Shown here one piece after another: positions 52,608 through 62,508 of a stretch of 64,000 bases of DNA. Source of the DNA: Butyrivibrio fibrisolvens (GTDB lineage: Bacteria > Bacillota > Clostridia > Lachnospirales > Lachnospiraceae); assembly GCF_023206215.1 (NCBI RefSeq), contig NZ_CP065800.1, positions 2,046,001 to 2,110,000 of the forward strand, written 5' to 3'. Both the position numbers and the translations under genes were made by a program. The notes beneath the pieces are model-generated. The model saw nothing but the letters and a program-made list of their open reading frames with translations. It searched no databases and was not told the DNA's origin. How positions within the stretch are numbered: the stretch's first letter is position 1; the number at the start of each line of letters is the position of its first letter.

Positions 52608-53579
52608 ATGGGAAAGAAAAATGAAACGGGCGAGAAGATTATAACTCGTAAATCATCTCTGACATTTGGTCAGAAGCTTTGGAGAAATCGTACGCTGGTT
52701 CTTATGTGCATTCCGGCTATTATATTCTTCATCGCATTCAGTTATGCGCCAATGCCCGGTATCTATGTTGCATTCGTCAAATACAACTATCGTAAAGGTA
52801 TATTCGGAAGTAACTTCATAGGTCTTAAGAATTTTGAGTTTCTCGCTACATCAGGTAAACTCGGAATGCTGACCAGAAACACCATTCTATACAACATTGC
52901 ATTTATTTTACTTGGTAACTTCTTCGCAGTATTCGTAGCAGTACTTCTAAACGAAATCCAGAATAAATGGTTCAAAAAAGTCTCACAGACAATGATGTTC
53001 CTGCCATATTTCATCTCACAGGTTCTCATCGGACTTTTGGTATACAACCTTCTGAACTATGACACAGGTTTTGTTAACAGTATTCTCAAGGCTTTAGGAA
53101 CTCCTGAAGAGAAGCTCTTTAGTCCATACTCAGATCCGACTGTATGGCCTGTCCTTTTGGTTGTGATCCACCTGTGGCAGTCAACTGGTTATAACTCGGT
53201 AGTATATTTTGCCTCCATCATGGGAATAGATGCAGAGATAATCGAGGCAGCAAGAGTAGACGGAGCCAACGCATGGCAGAAGATCAGATATATCATTCTT
53301 CCCGGACTTCGCCAGACAGTAGTAATACTCCTCCTGTTCGCTATCGGCGGTATTGTAAAAGGTAACTTCGGTCTGTTCTACAACATAATCGGAACCAACT
53401 CACTCCTGTATCCTACAACCGATATCATTGAAACATATGTATATCGTGCTACAATGACTGACTTCAACTTCTCAACAGCATCAGCAGTAGGACTTTATCA
53501 GTCACTTATAGGATTCTTCATGGTTATGTTCGTTAACTTCATAGTTAAGAAGATCGATCCGGACTACTCACTGTTCTGA
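52608..53579 (+). CDS. Carbohydrate ABC transporter permease, LplB type
   Basis: Channel subunit of a CUT1-like sugar importer. ATG 52608 has GAGAGGAAAG upstream and is preferred over the ATG/TTG at 52551, which would include an operator. 323 residues, six membrane helices, EAA loop EIIEAARVDGANAWQKIRYI near 220-240. First gene of a three-gene transport operon; no ATPase gene is present, so a shared MsmX-like ATPase elsewhere must energise it. Together with the neighbouring beta-galactosidases the likely substrate is a galactoside-containing oligosaccharide. Confidence 0.9.
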   Translation: MGKKNETGEKIITRKSSLTFGQKLWRNRTLVLMCIPAIIFFIAFSYAPMPGIYVAFVKYNYRKGIFGSNFIGLKNFEFLATSGKLGMLTRNTILYNIAFILLGNFFAVFVAVLLNEIQNKWFKKVSQTMMFLPYFISQVLIGLLVYNLLNYDTGFVNSILKALGTPEEKLFSPYSDPTVWPVLLVVIHLWQSTGYNSVVYFASIMGIDAEIIEAARVDGANAWQKIRYIILPGLRQTVVILLLFAIGGIVKGNFGLFYNIIGTNSLLYPTTDIIETYVYRATMTDFNFSTASAVGLYQSLIGFFMVMFVNFIVKKIDPDYSLF

Positions 53580-53653
53580 TTGATAAAAGAAAACAAACAG
53601 ACAATTTACCACTTTTTCAATAACAGTTACCGCACACGGTACGGAGGATATAA

Positions 53654-54589
53654 ATGGCTAAGAAAGATAAAAAAATCGATTATGATACATATGATTCAAG
53701 CGCCAGAGTTAAGCTTGGAACATCGGATTACGTTATACGAGGAATTGGATATGTGTTCGTAACACTGTATGCACTCGCCTGCATATTCCCTTTCCTTCTT
53801 ATCATCGGAACATCATTTACATCAGAAGCTGTAATAAGATCAGCCGGAGTTCAGCTCTTCCCAAGAGACTTCACAACAGAAGCTTACGACATGGTACTTA
53901 AAGGAGGCGCGATCTGGAAATCATACCTTCTTACAATATTAATGACAGGTATTGGAACAGGCGCAGGACTTATCATCATATCAATGACAGGATATGCTCT
54001 TCAGAGAAAAGACTTTGTGCTTAGAAATGTAATCTCATTCTTCATCTACTTCACAAGTCTCTTCCAGGCAGGACTTGCGCCATATTACATTCTTATGACA
54101 CAGACATATCACCTTAAGGACAGCTACTTCGCAGTACTCCTTCCGCTTCTTATGTCACCATGGCTCATCATCCTGATGAAGAACTTTGTTAAGTCTATAC
54201 CTTTTGAAATAACAGAGTCAGGTAAGATCGATGGAGCAGGAGATATGAAGATATTTACATCTCTTATCCTTCCGATGCTCAAGCCTGCACTTGCAACTAT
54301 AGGTCTTTTCCTTGCACTTGGTTACTGGAATGAGTGGTATCAGTCATCACTGTTTTTAAGTTCAAAGGTAGATGCATATCCACTTCAATACATGCTCTAC
54401 AAGGTAGTAAATGAGGCTAACTCACTGAAGAACTCAGTTGCAGCTCAGTTCGTAACTGTAACAGACCTTCCTACCAACTCGCTCAAGATGGCAACAGCAG
54501 TTGTAGCTACAGGACCTATCGTACTTCTGTATCCTTTCGTACAGAGATACTTCATCGGCGGTATCACAGTTGGTGCGGTTAAGGGCTAA
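53654..54589 (+). CDS. Carbohydrate ABC transporter permease, LplC/YtcP type
   Basis: Second channel subunit, 311 residues, six membrane helices, EAA loop EITESGKIDGAGDMKIFTSL near 195-215. CGGAGGA lies upstream of the ATG and the gene begins 74 bases after the first permease gene. Confidence 0.9.
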   Translation: MAKKDKKIDYDTYDSSARVKLGTSDYVIRGIGYVFVTLYALACIFPFLLIIGTSFTSEAVIRSAGVQLFPRDFTTEAYDMVLKGGAIWKSYLLTILMTGIGTGAGLIIISMTGYALQRKDFVLRNVISFFIYFTSLFQAGLAPYYILMTQTYHLKDSYFAVLLPLLMSPWLIILMKNFVKSIPFEITESGKIDGAGDMKIFTSLILPMLKPALATIGLFLALGYWNEWYQSSLFLSSKVDAYPLQYMLYKVVNEANSLKNSVAAQFVTVTDLPTNSLKMATAVVATGPIVLLYPFVQRYFIGGITVGAVKG

Positions 54590-54673
54590 GGCACATTATA
54601 AAAACTATATTTTTAGGGGAAAGTTAACTGCAATAACGCAGTAACAAATATATATTCTATAGGAGGATATTTA

Positions 54674-56248
54674 ATGAAAAAGAAATTGCTTGCTTCACTT
54701 CTTTCACTCACTATGGTAGCAGGACTTGCAGCTTGCGGCAATGGTGGAAATGGCTCAGGGGATACAAGCGGATCTGATAGTGCAGAAGCTGTCGATACAT
54801 CAGAGCACGTAGTTATCACCTACATGACAACAGGTGGTAAGCCAGAGAACAGCGCTACAGACGATATGCTTGCAGAGCTTAATAAGATCCTTACAGAGAA
54901 GGTTAATGCAGAGCTTCAGATCTACTACATCGACTGGACAGATTACCTTTCAGTTTACAACCTGACACTTGCTCAGATGGACGGAACAGTTGACCTTGTA
55001 GGTACAGCTACTGACTGGCTTGATGCATGGCCAAACGCTAAGAACGGTGCTTTCCTTGAACTCGACGAGGACATGCTCAAGACATATGCACCTCAGACAT
55101 ACGCATCAGTTCCTGCTGAGGACTGGGAGTACTGCAAATATGATGGCAACATCTACCTCATCCCTGAAGACAACTATGCACAGTGGACTAACCACGGATT
55201 CTCATATCGTCTTGACTGGGCTAAGGAAGCTGGACTTGCAGACGGCGTTAAGAGCTGGGAAGACCTGACAACATATTTCAAGTATGTAAAAGAAGCTTAT
55301 CCTGATGTACAGCCTTGGGATTCTGACGGTACACAGTACGCTACAATGGTTGGTGGATGGATTTCATCACATTCTAACTATGTTTCAATCGATGGTATCA
55401 ACTCAGGCGCTATGTGGGGGGGTACAAAGGATGACCTTTACACAGTATACAGCCCATATGTAACAGACACAGATTCACTTGTTGAGTTTGCTAAGCTCAT
55501 GAAAGAATGGGATGAAATCGGTGTTTGGAAGACAGACGTTCTTAACAACACATCATCTGATAACAGAGAAGACTTCCGTGTAGGTAAGACAGCTGCTGAG
55601 CAGCATCACACACAGACATGGACAGACCTTTGCTCACCTGGACACACAAACAACACAATCTTTGCTGATGACGAAGATGCAGAAGTTGGATTCTTCTACT
55701 TTGGTGAAGAGACATCTAACGTAACAGCACTTTCAATCACACATGGTGCTATGGCTGTATCAGCTGCTTCCAAGAACCCTGAAAGAGCACTCATGGTTTA
55801 TGACCTCATCAGAAATGATCCAGATTGCTACAAGCTCTTCAACTATGGTATCGAAGGCGTTCAGTACAATGTAAATGCTGACGGTCTTAGAGAGACAGTA
55901 GCAGATGCTGATGCTATCGTAACTAACTACTGGTGGGGCAGAAATGATGATCTCGAGATCAGAGATGCAACAATGAACTGGGACGCTATCGATGCTCTTT
56001 ACAAAGAGTATGACAACATCAAGATCGAGTATCCTTATGGTCAGTTCATTCCTAACGTAGACTCTATCTCAACTCAGATCGACCAGATCAACGAGATCCA
56101 CACCAACTACATGAAGCAGATCGCATATGGTAAGTATTCAGGAACAGCTGAAGAGATCGTAGCTGAGTATCAGCAGGCACTCAAAGATGCAGGTATCGAT
56201 GATGTAACTGCAGAACTTCAGAAGCAGATCGACGCACTTTACAAATAA
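54674..56248 (+). CDS. Sugar-binding lipoprotein of the LplB/LplC importer
   Basis: Extracellular solute-binding protein, family 1-like, 524 residues. Signal peptide with lipobox LAAC (Cys21), a Gly/Ser linker, then a two-lobe fold with many aromatic residues (WTDYLSVYNL, DWLDAWPNAKNG, NHGFSYRLDW) suited to stacking on sugar rings. Length and composition match LplA-type proteins that bind oligosaccharides. TAGGAGGAT precedes the ATG. Last gene of the transport operon; a terminator follows 120 bases after the stop. Confidence 0.88.
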   Translation: MKKKLLASLLSLTMVAGLAACGNGGNGSGDTSGSDSAEAVDTSEHVVITYMTTGGKPENSATDDMLAELNKILTEKVNAELQIYYIDWTDYLSVYNLTLAQMDGTVDLVGTATDWLDAWPNAKNGAFLELDEDMLKTYAPQTYASVPAEDWEYCKYDGNIYLIPEDNYAQWTNHGFSYRLDWAKEAGLADGVKSWEDLTTYFKYVKEAYPDVQPWDSDGTQYATMVGGWISSHSNYVSIDGINSGAMWGGTKDDLYTVYSPYVTDTDSLVEFAKLMKEWDEIGVWKTDVLNNTSSDNREDFRVGKTAAEQHHTQTWTDLCSPGHTNNTIFADDEDAEVGFFYFGEETSNVTALSITHGAMAVSAASKNPERALMVYDLIRNDPDCYKLFNYGIEGVQYNVNADGLRETVADADAIVTNYWWGRNDDLEIRDATMNWDAIDALYKEYDNIKIEYPYGQFIPNVDSISTQIDQINEIHTNYMKQIAYGKYSGTAEEIVAEYQQALKDAGIDDVTAELQKQIDALYK

Positions 56249-56370
56249 TAAGTGTTGTAAGTGATCAGTTATACGTAAGATTAACTTTACAAATATTCAG
56301 ATGGTCTATATAAGTAGCACAGACATTTCAGTCGTACATATACCAAATGAATAGAATTTCTTAAAATCCT

Positions 56371-56406
56371 TGGGGACGTATCTTCGGGTACGTCCCTGAT
56401 TTTGAA
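56371..56406 (+). terminator. Terminator of the transport operon
   Basis: GGGACGTA / TACGTCCC with loop TCTTCGGG, then TGATTTTG. T run is weak. Confidence 0.75.
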
Positions 56407-56491
56407 CAAAAATATAAGAGCATGTGATGACTTTTCTTTAATATGAAGCTTTAAAGCTGTTATTACTTTTTAGATAAAAAGATTCTTATGA

Positions 56492-56579
56492 TATTAAAGA
56501 TATAAAAACTATTAAAGATATAAAAATATTAAAGATATAAAAATATTAAAGATATAAAAATATTAAAGATATTAAAGAA
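56492..56579 (+). repeat. Five tandem ~17-bp repeats before the GH35 gene
   Basis: Unit TATTAAAGATATAAAAA starting at 56492, 56510, 56527, 56544 and 56561. Almost pure A/T. The rest of 56407-56755 holds the hairpin element at 56653 and no gene; the promoter of the GH35 gene must lie here but is not clear (TTGAGA at 56705 is a weak -35 candidate). Confidence 0.9.
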
Positions 56580-56652
56580 ATTATCAATGAAGACATGCTT
56601 TTATATTTTTAGTCAAAAATGGAAATGATTTATATACTGCCTGCCCCTGCAA

Positions 56653-56688
56653 AGACTTTGGGGATGCCGGCCCGTCCAAGTGGGAAGT
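56653..56688 (+). repeat. Interspersed hairpin element, copy B
   Basis: Shares AGACTT, the loop GGGGATGCCGGCCCGT and the right arm CCAAGTGGGAAGT with the copy at 13038-13075. Here most of the left arm is deleted, so the hairpin can no longer form, while in copy A the right arm is mutated. Confidence 0.7.
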
Positions 56689-56755
56689 TATTTGAAAAGC
56701 AGATTGAGATTTAAGATAAGCAGATATCATATTTTATAAAAGAGGTCATACAAAT

Positions 56756-58573
56756 ATGAGCGGAATAGAGATCAAAGACAGATTTTATCTAGACGGAGAA
56801 GAATTCCATCTTATATCAGGCGCAATACACTATTTCAGAGTAGTGCCACAGTACTGGGAAGACAGGCTGCTTAAGCTGCGCGCAATGGGATGTAATACAG
56901 TAGAAACTTATATTCCGTGGAACATGCATGAACCAAAGGAAGGCGAATTTGTCTTTGACGGGATGCTGGATCTTGGTAAGTTCATAGAACTTGCAAAGAG
57001 CATAGGGCTATATGTCATCTTACGCCCATCGCCCTACATCTGCGCTGAATGGGAGTTTGGAGGCTTCCCTGCATGGCTTTTAAAAGAAGATGGCATGAAG
57101 CTTCGCTGCACATACAAACCATACCTTGATCATGTCAAAAGATATTATGACACACTCATGCCTTACATCAAGAAGTACACATATGATAACGGCGGGCCTG
57201 TGATCATGATGCAGATTGAGAACGAGTACGGATACTATGGCGATGATCATGAATACATGAAGTGGCTCTATGACCTTATCAGAAGCTATGGTATAGAAGT
57301 ACCTCTTTTTACATCAGATGGTCCCTATGATGATGCATTTAGAGGCGGCAAGATCCCTGGAGTACTCCAGACCGGCAATTTTGGCTCACATGCCAAAGAG
57401 CGTTTTGATTTTATGAAAAAATATGTAGATGGCCCATTGTCATGCATGGAATTCTGGCTTGGATGGTTCGATGACTGGGGATCAGGCTTCCATCATACAA
57501 CAAGCGTAGAGCAGAATGTCGAAGACTTTGCATATATGCTTGATAATGGTAATGTAAATATCTACATGTTCCATGGCGGTACTAATTTTGGATTCATGAA
57601 CGGATCCAACTATTATGACAAGCTGACTCCGGACGTTACAAGCTATGACTACGACGCAGTTCTTACAGAGGACGGACAGATAACCGATAAGTATATAGCT
57701 TTTCAAAAAGAAATATCAAAAAGGTATGGACTTCCCGAGGTAGAAGTTCCAAAGCCTGTAAAAAGAAAAGCTTATGGCAAGATCAAAGCAGACGGATACG
57801 TATCTCTTTGGGATAGCCTTGATAATATCGCAGACTGGCATGAGAGTGTATATCCTGTTTCTATGGAAAAATTAGGCCAAAGCTACGGCTTTATCCTCTA
57901 TCATACCCATCTTGACGAGATCCCGAATATGGGCGAGATAAGACTTATGGATGCCAATGACAGAGCAAAAGTGTATGTCGATCATGAGAATATTGCGACC
58001 ATGTATGACAGGGAGCTCCTTGAAGCAAAGAAGATAGAGCCGCATGTAGAGACTCTTGACAAGGATCTTGACATACTCGTAGAGAATATGGGAAGAGTCA
58101 ATTTCGGACCATATATGCAGAAACAGCGCAAAGGAATCGACGGCCCTGTACTCATAAACACTCGTCAGCACTACGGCTACGATATCTATACACTGCCTCT
58201 TGATAACATCGACAAACTTATCTTTGGAGATGTTAACGAGACCAAATTTGGGAACGGCGCAGATATAGAAAAAGAAAATAAAGAAGAAAAAGGAACAGGC
58301 CCCTCTTTTTACAGATATACATTTGAAGCAGATGAATGTTGTGATACCTTCATAAATATGGAAGGCTTTGGCAAGGGATGCGTGTTCATCAACGGATTCA
58401 ATCTTGGAAGATTCTGGGAAGTGGGACCTCAGAAGGCTCTGTATCTGCCGGGGCCTCTTATCAGGAAGGGAAAAAACGAGATAGTGGTATTTGAAACTGA
58501 AGGAAAAGCTCAAATAGAACTGGAACTCATGGACCATCCATCACTTGGCCCCTGCGAACAAGTAAATCCATGA
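56756..58573 (+). CDS. Beta-galactosidase, glycoside hydrolase family 35
   Basis: Releases terminal beta-linked galactose, intracellularly as there is no signal peptide. TIM barrel in residues 1-330 with catalytic acid/base Glu157 in QIENEYG and nucleophile Glu232 in CMEFWLGWF. Two C-terminal jelly-roll regions (about 340-605), the last containing FINGFNLGRFWEVGPQKALYLPGP, typical for GH35. 605 residues is usual for bacterial members. AGAGGTC precedes the ATG. First of three genes GH35-lacI-GH2. Confidence 0.95.
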   Translation: MSGIEIKDRFYLDGEEFHLISGAIHYFRVVPQYWEDRLLKLRAMGCNTVETYIPWNMHEPKEGEFVFDGMLDLGKFIELAKSIGLYVILRPSPYICAEWEFGGFPAWLLKEDGMKLRCTYKPYLDHVKRYYDTLMPYIKKYTYDNGGPVIMMQIENEYGYYGDDHEYMKWLYDLIRSYGIEVPLFTSDGPYDDAFRGGKIPGVLQTGNFGSHAKERFDFMKKYVDGPLSCMEFWLGWFDDWGSGFHHTTSVEQNVEDFAYMLDNGNVNIYMFHGGTNFGFMNGSNYYDKLTPDVTSYDYDAVLTEDGQITDKYIAFQKEISKRYGLPEVEVPKPVKRKAYGKIKADGYVSLWDSLDNIADWHESVYPVSMEKLGQSYGFILYHTHLDEIPNMGEIRLMDANDRAKVYVDHENIATMYDRELLEAKKIEPHVETLDKDLDILVENMGRVNFGPYMQKQRKGIDGPVLINTRQHYGYDIYTLPLDNIDKLIFGDVNETKFGNGADIEKENKEEKGTGPSFYRYTFEADECCDTFINMEGFGKGCVFINGFNLGRFWEVGPQKALYLPGPLIRKGKNEIVVFETEGKAQIELELMDHPSLGPCEQVNP

Positions 58574-58609
58574 CCGGCATGCACGGGGGATTTAGAGAGG
58601 AAAACTTAT

Positions 58610-59662
58610 ATGCCAACAGACAAGAAGATAACTATATATGAGATCGCCAAAGAAGCCGGAGTATCTCCTGCCACAGTTTCCCGTGTCCTTACAGGCAATG
58701 CCAATGTCAAGCAGGAGAAAAAGGAAAAAGTCTTAGAGCTGATAAAAAAGTACAACTTTAAACCCAGTGCTGTTGCCAGAGGCCTGTCTGATACCAAGAG
58801 CCGCATTATAGGAATAATCGTCGCAGATGTAAGAAATACTTACTATGCCGACATGTACGTTGCCTGCGAGAATGCTGCCAATAAGGAAGGCTACAGTGTA
58901 ATGCTCATGAACTCCTTTGGACGAGTAGATATGGAGATAAGACAGCTTGAGAAGCTTGTTCAGTGGCAGGCTGATGCCATAATCCATATGGGAGGTGCTG
59001 TAGACAGCCTTACTACCGACCCGTCTTTTGCCAAAGAAGTAAAGAGACTTCTCGGATCAAAGCCTCTCGTGGTAACTGGTAAACTCGACAATACAGACTG
59101 TTATCAGGTCAGGATCGATGCGGCAGCAGCCATGGATATGCTGGTGCAGCATCTGGTATCCAATGGCAACAGAAGGATCGCGCTTGTAGGCGGACGACTT
59201 AACGTAGAGTCAACATATATTAAATACAATGAGTTCAAAAAGCTGGCAGCAGAGCTCGGACTTGAAAGCGGAAGTCTCTATACCGACAATTTTGGCGGAT
59301 ACGGAATAGATGAGGGCACTGCATCTATGAATGAACTAATTGAGAAGTTCAAAAAAGAAGGCGCTGCGCTTCCTGAAGCGCTCATCTGCATCAACGACAG
59401 CACCGCAGCCGGAGTTATAAAGAGTTTAAGAAAACACGGCATCAGGATACCTGAAGATATATCAGTTGTCAGTTATGATAATACAGACCTGTGCGAAGTA
59501 GTAGAGCCTTCGCTGACTTCTGTGGCTTACGATTATGAAAAATATGGTAAAACACTTGTTCGTACAGCAATAGATGTTGCAGATGGTCTTGAGGCAAAGA
59601 GACAGATACTTGTAAAGCCATCAGGACTAATGGTCAGAAAATCAAGTAATATAAGACGCTGA
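58610..59662 (+). CDS. LacI-family transcriptional regulator
   Basis: DNA-binding helix-turn-helix at residues 4-25 (ITIYEIAKEAGVSPATVSRVL), hinge helix KPSAVARGLS near 50, then a sugar-binding domain of the periplasmic-binding type (65-345; DSTAAGVIKSLRKHGIRIPEDISVVSYDN is intact). 350 residues. It lies between the two beta-galactosidase genes and probably represses them and the transport operon through the TGAAA-N4-TTTCA sites at 52.4 and 52.6 kb. Inducer unknown, presumably a galactoside. Confidence 0.93.
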   Translation: MPTDKKITIYEIAKEAGVSPATVSRVLTGNANVKQEKKEKVLELIKKYNFKPSAVARGLSDTKSRIIGIIVADVRNTYYADMYVACENAANKEGYSVMLMNSFGRVDMEIRQLEKLVQWQADAIIHMGGAVDSLTTDPSFAKEVKRLLGSKPLVVTGKLDNTDCYQVRIDAAAAMDMLVQHLVSNGNRRIALVGGRLNVESTYIKYNEFKKLAAELGLESGSLYTDNFGGYGIDEGTASMNELIEKFKKEGAALPEALICINDSTAAGVIKSLRKHGIRIPEDISVVSYDNTDLCEVVEPSLTSVAYDYEKYGKTLVRTAIDVADGLEAKRQILVKPSGLMVRKSSNIRR

Positions 59663-59724
59663 TAGCTTGGCATAATTGTGGATCTTTGAGACAGTACACT
59701 GGTAAGGCCACCTGGGAGGAACAT

Positions 59725-62310
59725 ATGGATACCGTAAGAGCAATTCTTACAGACAATTGGAAGTTCTACTATGGGGATGAAGAGGAGGCTTGGTTCAAGG
59801 GCTTTGATGACAGCACATGGGATGATGTGATGATCCCTCATGACTGGTCGGTAGAAGCTCCTTTTTCTAAAGACTATTCAAGCGGTACCGGCTACCTTAG
59901 AGGCGGAACAGGTTGGTACAGGTGTCATTTCAAAATTCCTTCTGAGTATGAAGGCAAGAATATATCAATTACATTCGATTCCGTTTATAAGAATAGTAGT
60001 GTCTGGATCAATTCTTATCATATCGGCGGACGTCCTAGCGGCTATGCATCTTTTTCCATAGATATAAGTGAATATGTAAGATATGGCGAACAAGACAATG
60101 TGATCGCGGTAAGAGTGCGCCACGAAGATATAGCAGATTCCAGGTGGTTCACTGGCTCCGGTATTGTCAAAAAAGTCACCCTGTCAATAAGTGAAAAAGT
60201 TGCGCCATCACAATACGGAGTGTGGCTTGATACCCGTTCTATTATAGAAGATGCAGGCAAGATATCTGCAAGGATCAGGATCAATAATGTAATCGAAAAT
60301 AAAACCAATGAAGATAAGAAAGTCAGAGTAAGGTGCGTTCTTGAATATGATACACCAAAAGAAGCGTATGAAAATGCATCGGAAGAAGCTCTGATAGAAC
60401 TGTTCGGAGAGATAGATGCAGCGGCACATGATGATTCTGTACTTAAAATAGACGGAATAATAGATAAGCCGCATCTATGGTCATCTGATATACCTAATAT
60501 ATACAAATTATCAACATACTATAGTGTAGATGGCGGGGGCTTTTACCTTGTTGATGAGCAGAAAACCGGAATAAGGGTTATATCCATGGATCCTGACAAA
60601 GGATTTGCATGTAATGGCGTATCGGATAAGCTCCGGGGAGTATGTGTCCACGATGATGGAGGAACTCTTGGCAGCGCCATGAAAAAGGAGATATGGCAAA
60701 GGCGTCTTGAGCTTCTTAAAAAGGCCGGGTGCAATGCCATAAGATGTTCGCACAATCCTCATATGCCGGAATTGTATGACTTGTGCGATGTCATGGGATT
60801 CTATGTCATGGACGAAGCCTTTGATGAGTGGGAGAATGCCAAGAATAAGTGGTCTCATGGTCACAATGTGTATCCACCTCGTCATCAGGGATATGCCGAA
60901 GACTTTAATGAATGGTATGAAAGAGACCTTGTGAACATGATAGAGCGAGGCAGAAGGCACCCTAGCGTGATCCTCTGGAGCATAGGCAATGAGATCGATT
61001 ATCCAAACGACCCTTATGTGAATCCCATGTTCAAGGAATTCACAGGCAATAATGATAACGGTAAGCCTGCCAGAGAGATGGTCTATAACCCTGACAAGCC
61101 TGACATGACAAGACTATCTGAAATTGCCAAGACTCTTACTGATATAGTCAGAAATACTGACAAGACAAGACCTGCCACAGTAGCTGCAGCCTTCCCGGAG
61201 CTGTCCGCAAAGCTTGGATTTGTCGATAGCCTTGATGTTGTAGGTTACAATTATAAAGAGCATCTGTATGAAGAATCACATAGAAGATTCCCTGATAAGG
61301 TCTTCCTTGGAAGCGAGAATGGACACGGAATAGGGCAGTGGGAAGCTGTAGTACGTAATGACTACATCTGCGGACAGTTCCTGTGGACAGGGATCGATTA
61401 TCTGGGAGAAGCTCATGGCTGGCCGATACACGGTGCATATTCCGGCCTTATAAATACAGCAGGACTACCTAAGCCGGAATATTATAAGAGAAAGAGCCTG
61501 TGGACATCAGATCCATTTATCAGGATATTCACATTAAGACCTGATGAGGAAAAAAGAGAGTGGATAAGCAGAACACGTTCATGGAATTATGATAAGGGAG
61601 AGAAGGTTGTAGTAAAATGCTACGTGCCTATTTGGGAAAAAGATATTGTTGAATATGGCAATGAAGATAGAAGCAGTAATTGTGCCGATACTAATGCAAA
61701 TGCCAATTCTAATAGTAGCTTAAAAAAATGTAAAAGCAGTGCACATATCAAAAGTGTCAGATTATATATAAATGACAGACTTGTAGGAAGTGCTTCAAAA
61801 AGGTCGGATGACGGATCCTACAGATTCGAAACAGAGTTCGAGCCCGGCAAGATAGAGGTAAGAGCAGAGCTTGAAGATGATCGAGAAATACAGAGCAATA
61901 AAGAATTAGCATCAACTTCTAATTTGAGCTATATATCAGATATTATATATACATCGTCTCTGGCAGACCATGCTGAAGTATCTGTATATGATAGAGGCGA
62001 CTTCATTACAGGCGAGAGTTTCGAAGAGGCATCTTCCAAGAAAGGCTATATCTATCAGATTCTTGTAACACTAAAAGACGCAGATGGAAGAGACGTAGTA
62101 TGCCAGGATGAAGAGATAAGTGCATCAGTATCTGATAATGCGCAGGTACTAGGCCTCGATGGTGGTGATCTTGCAGATAATACCGACATGAGATCACCAG
62201 TCAGGAAGACATATCAAGGCAGAATTGTCATATACGTAAGGCGCATAGGCGTAGGTAAGATAGATCTTGATATTTCTTTTGGGAATTACAAAAAACATAT
62301 TGAACTGTAG
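59725..62310 (+). CDS. Beta-galactosidase, glycoside hydrolase family 2
   Basis: Order: sugar-binding jelly roll (1-170), immunoglobulin-like domain (170-285), TIM barrel (285-600) and C-terminal beta domains of the DUF4982 type. Acid/base Glu423 in WSIGNEIDYP, nucleophile Glu531 in FLGSENGHG. ATG 59725 has GGGAGGA four bases upstream; a TTG at 59686 would add 13 residues without one. No signal peptide, so cytoplasmic. About 160 residues shorter than E. coli LacZ, normal for the DUF4982 group. A low-complexity Asn/Ser stretch (about 655-675) interrupts the C-terminal part. Other GH2 activities such as beta-glucuronidase are possible, but the GH35 neighbour supports galactosides. Confidence 0.9.
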   Translation: MDTVRAILTDNWKFYYGDEEEAWFKGFDDSTWDDVMIPHDWSVEAPFSKDYSSGTGYLRGGTGWYRCHFKIPSEYEGKNISITFDSVYKNSSVWINSYHIGGRPSGYASFSIDISEYVRYGEQDNVIAVRVRHEDIADSRWFTGSGIVKKVTLSISEKVAPSQYGVWLDTRSIIEDAGKISARIRINNVIENKTNEDKKVRVRCVLEYDTPKEAYENASEEALIELFGEIDAAAHDDSVLKIDGIIDKPHLWSSDIPNIYKLSTYYSVDGGGFYLVDEQKTGIRVISMDPDKGFACNGVSDKLRGVCVHDDGGTLGSAMKKEIWQRRLELLKKAGCNAIRCSHNPHMPELYDLCDVMGFYVMDEAFDEWENAKNKWSHGHNVYPPRHQGYAEDFNEWYERDLVNMIERGRRHPSVILWSIGNEIDYPNDPYVNPMFKEFTGNNDNGKPAREMVYNPDKPDMTRLSEIAKTLTDIVRNTDKTRPATVAAAFPELSAKLGFVDSLDVVGYNYKEHLYEESHRRFPDKVFLGSENGHGIGQWEAVVRNDYICGQFLWTGIDYLGEAHGWPIHGAYSGLINTAGLPKPEYYKRKSLWTSDPFIRIFTLRPDEEKREWISRTRSWNYDKGEKVVVKCYVPIWEKDIVEYGNEDRSSNCADTNANANSNSSLKKCKSSAHIKSVRLYINDRLVGSASKRSDDGSYRFETEFEPGKIEVRAELEDDREIQSNKELASTSNLSYISDIIYTSSLADHAEVSVYDRGDFITGESFEEASSKKGYIYQILVTLKDADGRDVVCQDEEISASVSDNAQVLGLDGGDLADNTDMRSPVRKTYQGRIVIYVRRIGVGKIDLDISFGNYKKHIEL

Positions 62311-62347
62311 AATTTATATTTTCCAGGAAGTTTGTCAAAGCATATAG

Positions 62348-62377
62348 GAGCCAGCCATGATGAGGCTGGCTCTTTTT
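62348..62377 (+). terminator. Terminator of the GH35-lacI-GH2 operon
   Basis: GAGCCAGCC / GGCTGGCTC, perfect 9-bp stem, seven-base loop, then TTTTT. Confidence 0.92.
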
Positions 62378-62385
62378 GGCGTAGT

Positions 62386-62437
62386 TAGTGTGCTGGTTCA
62401 TTCATATTTGATCAAATATGAATGAACCAGCACACTA
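62386..62437. repeat. 52-bp perfect palindrome
   Basis: Two 26-base arms, exactly complementary with no spacer; the centre is TTGA|TCAA at 62411/62412. Each arm contains GTGTGCTGGTTCATTCATA. It starts nine bases after the terminator of the GH2 gene and ends 14 bases before a TATAAT at 62451, overlapping the likely -35 region of the next gene. Confidence 0.95.
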
Positions 62438-62508
62438 GATTTACTATACTTATAATATTTGTTACTATACTGTATTATGCGATATTGGATATAAGTGGAG
62501 GTTTTTAT

